Positions 56,932-64,000 of a stretch of DNA of 64,000 nucleotides are shown one piece after another. A program made the position numbers and the translations under genes. Below the pieces are notes generated by a model that worked only from the letters and a program-made list of their open reading frames with translations, was not told the origin of the DNA and did not search any database. The stretch comes from Ailanthus altissimus (taxonomy: Eukaryota > Streptophyta > Magnoliopsida > Sapindales > Simaroubaceae): contig OX327711.1 of NCBI GenBank assembly GCA_946807835.1, forward strand, positions 15,783,501 through 15,847,500, written 5' to 3'. Numbering within the stretch: position 1 is the first letter of the stretch; the number at the start of each line of letters is the position of its first letter.

Positions 56932-58906
56932 TGTTAAGATTATAGTGTGTGAGTATATGTATGATTAGTGAAATACAAATGCATGTCACACATAACATAC
57001 AATGGAAGCATATTATGCATTTTAAAATCACTTTTTATTACATGTATCTCATACATGTACAAGTATAATAATTACCCTTAAATAATAATGACTGAAGAAA
57101 ACTTTATCTAACTAAAGGTAAATTTTCTGTCTTCAATTATGAAGCTTACCTTGAAATGTTCTCTTGATCAAATCTAGGTACTAATTCTAGTGCCTCGGCT
57201 TGATGGTTTGCAGGATGTTTTAAAGTTCAATTCTTGAACTTTCTCTCATATGGCCAAACCATTAGGAATAGCAAAAAATTCAAAACAAACTCTTTTGTTT
57301 CTTGAATTATATTGGCCGAATTTCGAGTGATAAGCTTAGACTAAAAGTAAAACAAACTTTTGTCTCACATGTCAAACACTTGGCTAAAACAAGCTTGATA
57401 TAAATGCAAAACCTTTATGTCTCTGCTTTTTTACATCATTAATGGTTGACATAATAATTTTCTTAACTTAAAAATGAAAACTCATTTTTCATTCGTTTTT
57501 AATGGCCATCGTAAGCTTATCCAACATTTAAAGATGATTCTTAGCCACACTTGTCATAAATCAAAGAATTAATTTAAGGCCATAAATAAATAAATTAATT
57601 AATAAATTAATTAATTTAAGCTTAGGGACACATGTCATTAGTCTAAAACTTGCTTAACATTCAAGAAGGATTATTTTATTCAAAACTTATCCCTTAAGTT
57701 CAAATAAAATAATAAAAAATAAATAGAAATGTGATACATGTCATTCCCTGAGAGGTGCTAAAACAAATCCTGTTTATCCTTAAGCTTTCTAGATCGAACA
57801 TTTCGACTCTAACTACTACTTTAGTGCTTAATAAATACATTTCATATTGTGAGACTCTTTAAGTTTACACTCATTTATCTAATAGAATATTTTCATAAGT
57901 CCGTGAACACTGCCCTACACACGTTACGGATATAATGAAAGGGTGCATTGAATAATAGAAATTGAGTTCAAACATATTTGTATAGCTTCTCTATTACCTA
58001 TATCCTAGAAGAGCTTAGATATATATCATCACCATCAAATCTCTATTTGCTTGACTATTAACTTATTTCTGGGATTTGTATTTCAATAAACAATATTTGT
58101 ATACACCTTTGTGATATTATTTTACCTTACGAAAACTCTTTTTGAGGTACTGTTTTTGGCTAAAAGACTTTCTGAAAGATAATATATAAGTATTAAGATA
58201 TACAGCCTACCAATATAAGCTGACAAATTCAAAATCTGTGCACACTAGACTTCATGAGCATTAGACTATACCCAATGACACTTAGAGGTCAGACTATGAA
58301 AGGTCTCTGAGATGTGTGAAATCTAAGTATGGTAGATCACCCATAAGCCTACCGTGACACTCAAGTTAAAGGGTTATAAATACTACTCAACTTGGGAAGA
58401 TTAACCATTAAGAGGTTTATAGAATATCTATTGGAGGTCATTGTGAGTCTATTCAATACCCAGTCTTTACTGAATACCTATATGCCTATACGAGCTTCCA
58501 CTAAACTCATGATCTACTAAGACTAATCGTCTAGACAATTCAGACATAGATATACACTGATCTAAAAAGTTCACCAATCGACCCATGTCTGTAAACTTTG
58601 ATCATGACCAATAAATTTGAGAATATATTTTGTTATGACATTTCTTAGTACTATTTGGAACTCCTTACAACTATATCATTACTATAATATTTCCAGATCT
58701 TTGTTCTATTTCAAACAAAATTTTAACTTTTAGTACTAAACTATACTCTTTTAGATCAGATCTAAACTCCTTTAGATCTATAACGTTTGAAAAGTAACAA
58801 ACTTAATACCATATAGATAAATAACAATTAATTGAAATGTTTATTACATAAATATCAAATAAATATTCATACGAAATGAAATGGCACGTAAGCATCATCT
58901 CCAACA
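56932..58906 (-). repeat. 5' LTR (element sense) of the family A element
   Basis: About 1,975 bp, starting TGTTAAGAT next to the primer-binding site and ending CTCCAACA. It aligns along its length with A1, A2 and A3, for example the shared tract around ATTGTGAGACTCT..AGGTCCA. Confidence 0.78.
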
Positions 58907-59139
58907 ATACTCCTAGTGTCCTAAATAAAATTGTAATGGGAATGACTAGTATATACCCCTAAGTAGACAATATTAGGGTTTAGGGTTGTCTCCCACAAAT
59001 ATCCTGCTATAATTGGGAATCTCAATAGATATAAATTTAGAACACACCATAAGGCACATTATCTTATTGCAACAAGCTAATAACTAGTCCATTTCTCTAT
59101 TAATTGTGCTTAGAGGGCCATGAGGGATGTAGGATTGAA

Positions 59140-59600
59140 GGTTACTTGGTACAAACTCATATGTGGTACTCAGCACATCCTTAGACACAATTTTATTGTA
59201 TGGCCGGCATTAAAAGATAGGTTGACTATAAGAGTGAGAATAGCTTAATGGCATCACATCCCCTAATTAGATTGTCCGTTATGTGATAAAGAAAGAGAAA
59301 TGATATAATATATGTTTTTCCGTTGCAGCTTCTTTGAGAAGGTTTGGCAAAAGATTTTACATGCTTGTCAAATTTGTAGAAGAATTCTCAATTGACGAAG
59401 GGATATCTCATTCTTTTGTAGGATAACTTATCCTAGGGAAAAATCTCTCTTAAGTATAGTTTGAAGAATTGTACTTTGCGTTACAATCTATTTCATTGTA
59501 GCAAGGAGATGTTTTAGCAAAAGATTCCTAACATTCATATTATTTTCTAGAGTATTATAATTTCTGTCCAGAGTTGCTATTTAAGTGATATAAATAGTCA
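59140..59600 (+). pseudogene. LINE 3' fragment: reverse-transcriptase zinc-binding (zf-RVT) domain
   Basis: Plus strand reads WYKLICGTQHILRHNFIVWPAL, KDRLTIRVRIA, a stop, WHHIP, a stop, LDCPLCDKEREMI, a stop, YMFFRCSFFEKVWQKIL. This is the zf-RVT pattern near the C-terminus of plant LINE ORF2 (CxxC...E...HLFF.C.F...VW). In-frame stops and the missing RT core make it a 5'-truncated dead LINE. Confidence 0.75.
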
Positions 59601-59889
59601 CAGCATAGATAATATTGTAAATAGTTGGTGAGTCTTTTGTTCCTTTTGGATCTTGTACAGATTCTTGTTTTGTTGTTTCTGGCCTTCTTCAAGGTTGCTA
59701 TTTTGTTTTTATTAAGCTTGTACTTTTCTAGTTATCATTAGCTTGTTTTAGAAATGTAAGTTTCTCATTTAGTTGCTTACTAAAAAATAGAAGAAGCCAA
59801 TAACTAGCAAAGCTTTTTGATTAATAAGCATTGTACTCGGCCTCATTTTTGCGAAGAGATTCCTCTATAAGTTTTATCATCACGGTCCC

Positions 59890-60000
59890 AATTGCAGTAG
59901 GTGGGTTGTTTTATTTTAAATTAATTACCTACTTAACATGAAAATAATAGTTGACATGGTTGGCCTATCTGCTTTAGTCAATCAAAACCTTCTGAATGTT
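59890..60000 (-). pseudogene. Small S-domain RLK kinase-tail remnant
   Basis: Minus strand, about 110 bp: a decayed copy of the last-exon signature, reading RPTMSTIIFML in shifting frames and then KQPTYCNWDRD. The intact RLK has [12 protein letters not shown] at the same place. No other exon is recognisable beside it. Confidence 0.5.
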
Positions 60001-60479
60001 GCTCCTTTAAAGGTTAAGTGCAGATTGCTTGGTTGAATGCATTCTACATAGCAATTTGTTAACTTCTATAAGAGATTTTGTATGAAATTCCTTGTGCCAA
60101 GTTTGCTTTTAAATTCTTTTAGCTTGCAACAGATTCAATAATAACTTTGTATGCACCTTCAATTTATTCTTAGCAAAGCCTCTGCATTTTACCAATTTTA
60201 TTTTCTCATTGCATCATGCAGCCTAGAAAAATTAAGGGCAAAAGGAGACACTTAATTGAATTACTGGTTGCAACTGAACAATATAATTAACATTTTCTTT
60301 GAGCTAGTATATGTAGTTTCACCAATTTGGCTAATTAAGGCACCTCACATCAAGAACTAGTAATCTCTATATAACATGTTTTTGCTTCTATACAATGTAC
60401 GATAATGGGATAGATTGCCTCTAAAAGTAGAAAATGTGATCAGCATCTAAAATTTTAATAGACTTAATTTCAATACTCA

Positions 60480-61040
60480 ATGTCTACTCAAACCACCATC
60501 GAGCAACCTAGCAAATTCATCGAGCTTTGAATGTTGTAATGGTCAATGGAAGACGTCGAACCTATAGTGTATGAATCTGGTTTATCCTTAGGTCTCCTGA
60601 CAATAAATTTGGATTGCTTTGGAGAAGGAAGAGGTGTTTCATTACTTTAACATAAAAACAGCCGTCAACATGGTTGGCCTGGCTCTTGCATCGTCTTGCA
60701 CACATGAGAGCCCGACTTGAATGCACCGCAAAACTTCATGAGTGGGGCATGAATCAGAAATGGATGAGTCAACTATCTATAGGGGGCTGTTCCCACGTCT
60801 ATTTTCAATCCATTTCATGGCAATAAGTTTAAAATGTAACTAGCTAATGTTGATAAATAGAGCAAGAAGAAAACATCAGAACATATTTGATCAAATTTGA
60901 GAATGGGTCATCAGGGAAGATGCTGCAATTCTTCTTTCCACTCAAGATCTCAAATATTAGGACTCTAAAATTGAAGGTATCTGATTTCATTGAGAACATA
61001 CTGTGTAATACGTAGTCTGGGGACATGTAACCACTCCATA
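60480..61040 (-). pseudogene. S-domain RLK pseudogene: last two kinase exons
   Basis: Exon 6 equivalent (61040-60880) reads [19 protein letters not shown], then [19 protein letters not shown] and [11 protein letters not shown]. Exon 7 equivalent (about 60770-60480) reads [20 protein letters not shown] and ARARPTMLTAVFML, then loses frame. The intact gene has [20 protein letters not shown] and [16 protein letters not shown] at these positions. The divergent segment ([10 protein letters not shown]) suggests a paralogue of another S-domain subgroup rather than a recent duplicate. Same strand as the intact gene, 13 kb away. Confidence 0.82.
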
Positions 61041-61099
61041 TTTAAAAAATTATTGATATCTTATAGATCATACTCCTAGTGCATTCAATCATTTATAAG

Positions 61100-61570
61100 T
61101 GTTGGAAGGAAATCCAACACAAGATTCAATCTCAAAGCAACAATCAAAGCAAATCAAGAACATAAAAAGCTTCTTAAAAGGGTTGCAAAAAGAATCAAAC
61201 TCAAGAAATTGAAAAATCTAGCAAAAGTGCAAAAAAATAAAGAAGAAACATTTAGATTTATAGTGGTTCGGTTTACAAACAAAACCTACATTCACTTAAG
61301 CTTAGCAGGGTTTGTAATCCATTAAATAAACTGATTCTGGAACAAGATATACAGTAATTACAGGTCAAGAAAAAGGCAATTTTAGTTTCTCTCTAGTCCT
61401 TTAACTAACAACCTCTGTTTCTCTATTTCTCTCTATTAGCAACCTTAATGAATGAACATCACCCATTAATCCATAAGGTAACCTTTATTTATGCAAGAAA
61501 TGCCCTAGACCCGATAAGAAAAAGTCCTTCTTTGAAATTTTTTTTTGAAACAATATATTCAACTTCTTTA
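61100..61570. repeat. Possible copia LTR fragment
   Basis: Starts TGTTGGAAGG after an 8-bp inverted repeat (GTGTTGGA at 61099-61106 and TCCAACAC at 61113-61120). Contains ATAGTGGTTCGG near 61260, a phrase like the TACGTGGTTCGG of the first LTR family here. No partner LTR or target duplication was found. Confidence 0.35.
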
Positions 61571-61799
61571 AAAAGTACCATTAGTTGCAACTAAGATTTC
61601 CAACTGACATAGCTTCCACGGAGTGTGAAATAATAAGCAGTGGTTGACCTCCTTCTCTTGCTTTGTCTCTAGTAATGTTTGAATCCATAAAACCAAATAG
61701 ATTAAAAACCTTCCCTTCATGACTAATGACAGGACTCGATCTGAGCCCTCCTCGAGAATCGAGACAGATCTTGCGATGACATGTGACTAACATACTCTT

Positions 61800-63212
61800 T
61801 ATTCATACATATGATATAATGAGGCTACCTGCCTCAATAAAAAGTGTACACATATGTTCCAATATATAAAACATATACAAATACACAGACTGAGACACTT
61901 ATGCAGCTATGCACGTTGGCCAACCTCAAAATGTGATGACTGTATCACATTGCACAAATACCTGTGACAACCTGAAAACAAAATAGGGAAAATAAGAAAA
62001 AGGATGAGCTTGTGGCTCAGTGAGTGGACATAATCTGAAAATATCATATACTTTATATGTATTATACACGTATAAATCTGTATGATAAAATAATCAAGAA
62101 ACTGTATACTGAGCAGTCAATAAACTTGTATTGAAAGTATGAGCTGTCATAAAATCTGTGCTAAAATTAAAATCATAATATAATACAGGGATCTAAAAAT
62201 CTAAAAGCGTAAACTATCATAAATCTATTATCAATCTGAATATATGTAACATAGCTCTGGAAACATGTACTACATATATATATTGAAAATCACACCAAAC
62301 TTGTACCTGGGGAAAAATCTGGTCTAACCTGGCGGAGTAACTCACGCACAGGTAGAGCGGGAGATCTAAGTTGGTCTAACCCGACAGAATGTTACATCGC
62401 TCGGGTAGAGCAAACTAAACTGGTCTAACGCGTGCGCAGAGCAACTACATTAAAGGGGAGGGTACGCATATGGTGGTTCAAAAACTACTACAATATAATA
62501 TTATGACCATAATTATTCTGAAATAATTATTTCTGTACTGAACATAATTATAAACTGTACTATAATAAATTCTAAAATATTTCTGAATATACTACATAGT
62601 ATAAATATTTTTCTGTCTAAAATAAATCATAATTAAATCTAATAACGCGTAATTTAATCATAATTAACTGTATTAAAAACATATGATATATATAGTTATC
62701 CACTCACTATGAGCGTTAATCCTGAGCTGGGTCTGAATTCTGAGATCTACCCGCTATCGGCACACCTCCTATATCATATGGTGTAAAAATGCATCATTAG
62801 TACCGATATATATTATAAATATTAAAAAATAAATATTCTAATATCGTAAAACTATTACCCGTTAAATCACTGGGTATAAATTTAACTACCCAAACTATTT
62901 TCCTGAAATTTCCTATTTATTTTTTTCTTCTTTTTCTTTCTCCTTCTTTTCTTCCCGGTTTCTTCCTTTCCTTTTTTTTTTCCTTTCTTCTTCTTTTCTT
63001 TTTCTTCTTTCTTTTCTTTCTTTTCTCTCTTTTCCCTTCCGATTTTTGCTTCTTCTTCTCTTGTTTCTTTTTGCTTCTTTTCAAACGAAGCAAAACAAAA
63101 CAGCATGTATATATATATGACAGCACCGCTTCATTCTTTCTATCTTTTCTTTTTTCTTTCTTTTTTTTTTGTTGCCACTAACCAATATATATCAACTGAC
63201 ACGTATATTACA
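61800..63212 (-). repeat. 3' LTR (element sense) of a pol-deleted gypsy element
   Basis: In minus sense the LTR starts TGTAATATACGTG at 63212, directly after a purine tract. It contains a three-unit degenerate tandem repeat at 62320-62450 (TGGTCTAAC every 49-52 bp) and a long pyrimidine tract at 62915-63070. The latter makes lysine-rich low-complexity frames on minus that are not genes. The far boundary is uncertain, anywhere from about 61580 to 61975. Confidence 0.62.
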
Positions 63213-63229
63213 ATTCCTCCCCTCTTTTA
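63213..63229 (-). other. Polypurine tract of the right-edge gypsy element
   Basis: Minus strand reads AAAAGAGGGGAGGAATT, directly before the LTR start. It is preceded by TTTCGAGGACAAAATTTTT, the usual end of pol in plant Tekay/Del-type gypsy elements. Confidence 0.72.
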
Positions 63230-63239
63230 AAAATTTTGT

Positions 63240-64000
63240 CCTCGAAATTCACATACTTCTCTAAAATAAATGAGGTCGACCTGGTTGACCCTTCTGTGGA
63301 TCTCTACTAGCTCCTAAAGCTCTAGGTTGTACACCAGTACTAGAGATAAGCTCTCCTGTCTGAGATCCTCTAGGTCTCTGAATATTGCCACTGCCACCTT
63401 GAAAACCCTGAGAAGCTGTACTCTGTGTTAAGCTGCTACTCCGAAGAAGATGAGGGTAATCTCTCCTTAAATGTCTAGCTTGTCCGCAATGGTAGCAACC
63501 TCTAAAACCTCACAGACACTGTCCCTCATGACTCCTCCTACATATGAAACACTGAGGGTACCTTTTTATGCTAGCACTACTACTTAACTGGCTACTGCCT
63601 CGGGGCCTCTGACTCCCTATATTGCTTCCAACAGATGGAGGCACAAAACTCTGACTAGAATTCTGTCTCTGTCCTCCTGATAGCATAGGGCTCTGACCAT
63701 ACCGTTGTCTACCAAAATACCTTGTATGGGATGTCTCTCCTCCAAGTGCTCTACTGCTACTTGATCCACTAACTAACCAACCATGGCCTGGTTTCTGCTT
63801 GAATGACTAGGCTCTGCGTGCCTCTACTAGGCTTCTCTCAACTCTCATTGCAGCCCCTACCAACTCACTGAAATGACTATCCCCCATAGCTGTAATTGTT
63901 GTCCTGTAATGCCTTTAAGGCCCTGTTCAAACCTCTTACATTTATCCCTCTCATTCTGTATTGCATAAGAAGCGAACCTCGATAACTCTATAAAACGGTT
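63240..64000 (-). pseudogene. Gypsy gag C-terminal region with CCHC knuckles, running off the right edge
   Basis: Minus strand reads YPQCFICRRSHEGQC, then CYHCGQARHLRRDYP near 63500-63455. These are two zinc-knuckle units of plant gypsy Gag, the second with its final Cys changed to Tyr. Ser/Gln/Gly-rich sequence follows. Protease, RT, RNase H and integrase should come next, but within about 200 bp the sequence reaches the pol-end phrase and polypurine tract, so nearly all of pol is deleted. Upstream gag lies outside the window. Confidence 0.75.

Larger units (their letters stand above)
48345..58906 (-). mobile_element. Ty1/copia element of family A with traceable gag-pol, invaded by nested LTRs
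   Basis: The 5' LTR is 56932-58906 (minus sense). The primer-binding site is at 56918-56929 (GCTCTGATATCA on plus, one change from consensus). The 3' LTR is truncated to 48345-48665. Between them on minus lie a repeat-rich leader, gag (about 52130-51690), integrase (about 51060-50680), RT (about 50010-49650) and RNase H (about 49150-48670). The leader is interrupted by solo LTR B2 (53003-56693), which contains solo LTR A3 (53275-55497). Every domain has stops, so it is dead. It is the only element here with a recognisable full domain order, and it ties the family A solo LTRs (A1, A2, A3) to a copia source. Confidence 0.83.

Noticed and set aside
61581..61793. 70-codon minus-strand open frame
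   Set aside because: No recognisable domain; it probably lies in LTR or spacer sequence.
62882..63126. Lysine/glutamate-rich open frames on minus
   Set aside because: They are translations of a long pyrimidine tract within a gypsy LTR, low complexity only.

Overview
The window looks like nuclear DNA of a eudicot plant. It is strongly AT-rich, it carries spliced plant-type genes with GT-AG introns, and most of it is plant LTR-retrotransposon sequence of the Ty1/copia and Ty3/gypsy types. Species cannot be fixed from the sequence alone. Only two genes appear intact, both on the minus strand: a single-exon U-box/ARM E3 ubiquitin ligase of the PUB8 (B80) type at 8676-9791, and a seven-exon G-type lectin S-receptor-like kinase (S-domain RLK) at 40658-47423. 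The spliced RLK reading frame is exactly 842 codons including the stop. Two decayed RLK remnants lie 12-14 kb beyond it (59890-60000 and 60480-61040), so it belonged to a small tandem cluster.

Layout. 1-4.05 kb: AT-rich flank, then a complete 3.2-kb non-autonomous copia element (TSD TTTAA). 4.05-11.5 kb: gene space with the PUB8-like gene. 11.6-17.55 kb: a three-level nest of solo LTRs (B1 inside A2 inside A1). 17.6-23.44 kb: a copia element (TSD GTGCA) whose gag is split by a 2.6-kb solo LTR (TSD CCAAT). A short coding remnant runs through the target sites of both insertions. 24.8-28.0 kb: two LTR fragments of the 3-kb copia family. 30.71-31.16 kb: a textbook 450-bp TRIM element (TSD TATCA). 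31.83-39.33 kb: a gypsy element with gag, protease and partial reverse transcriptase on the minus strand and an antisense plant-mobile-domain reading frame. 39.4-40.0 kb: a LINE-associated DUF4283 fragment. 40.66-47.42 kb: the receptor kinase, with a second 2.9-kb non-autonomous copia element in intron 3. 48.3-58.9 kb: a copia element (minus strand) with traceable gag, integrase, RT and RNase H, invaded by a B-type solo LTR that itself contains an A-type solo LTR. 59.1-61.0 kb: LINE and kinase remnants. 61.1-64.0 kb: LTR-like sequence and a pol-deleted gypsy element running off the right edge.

How the genes relate. In Arabidopsis the self-incompatibility S locus lies between PUB8/B80 and the S-domain kinase ARK3. 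Finding a PUB8-like gene and an S-domain RLK on the same strand about 31 kb apart suggests an ancestral version of this linkage, stretched by retrotransposons. This is inference and needs synteny checks. Target-site duplications (TSDs), primer-binding sites and LTR pairs were read directly. Element lineage names are from family resemblance only.
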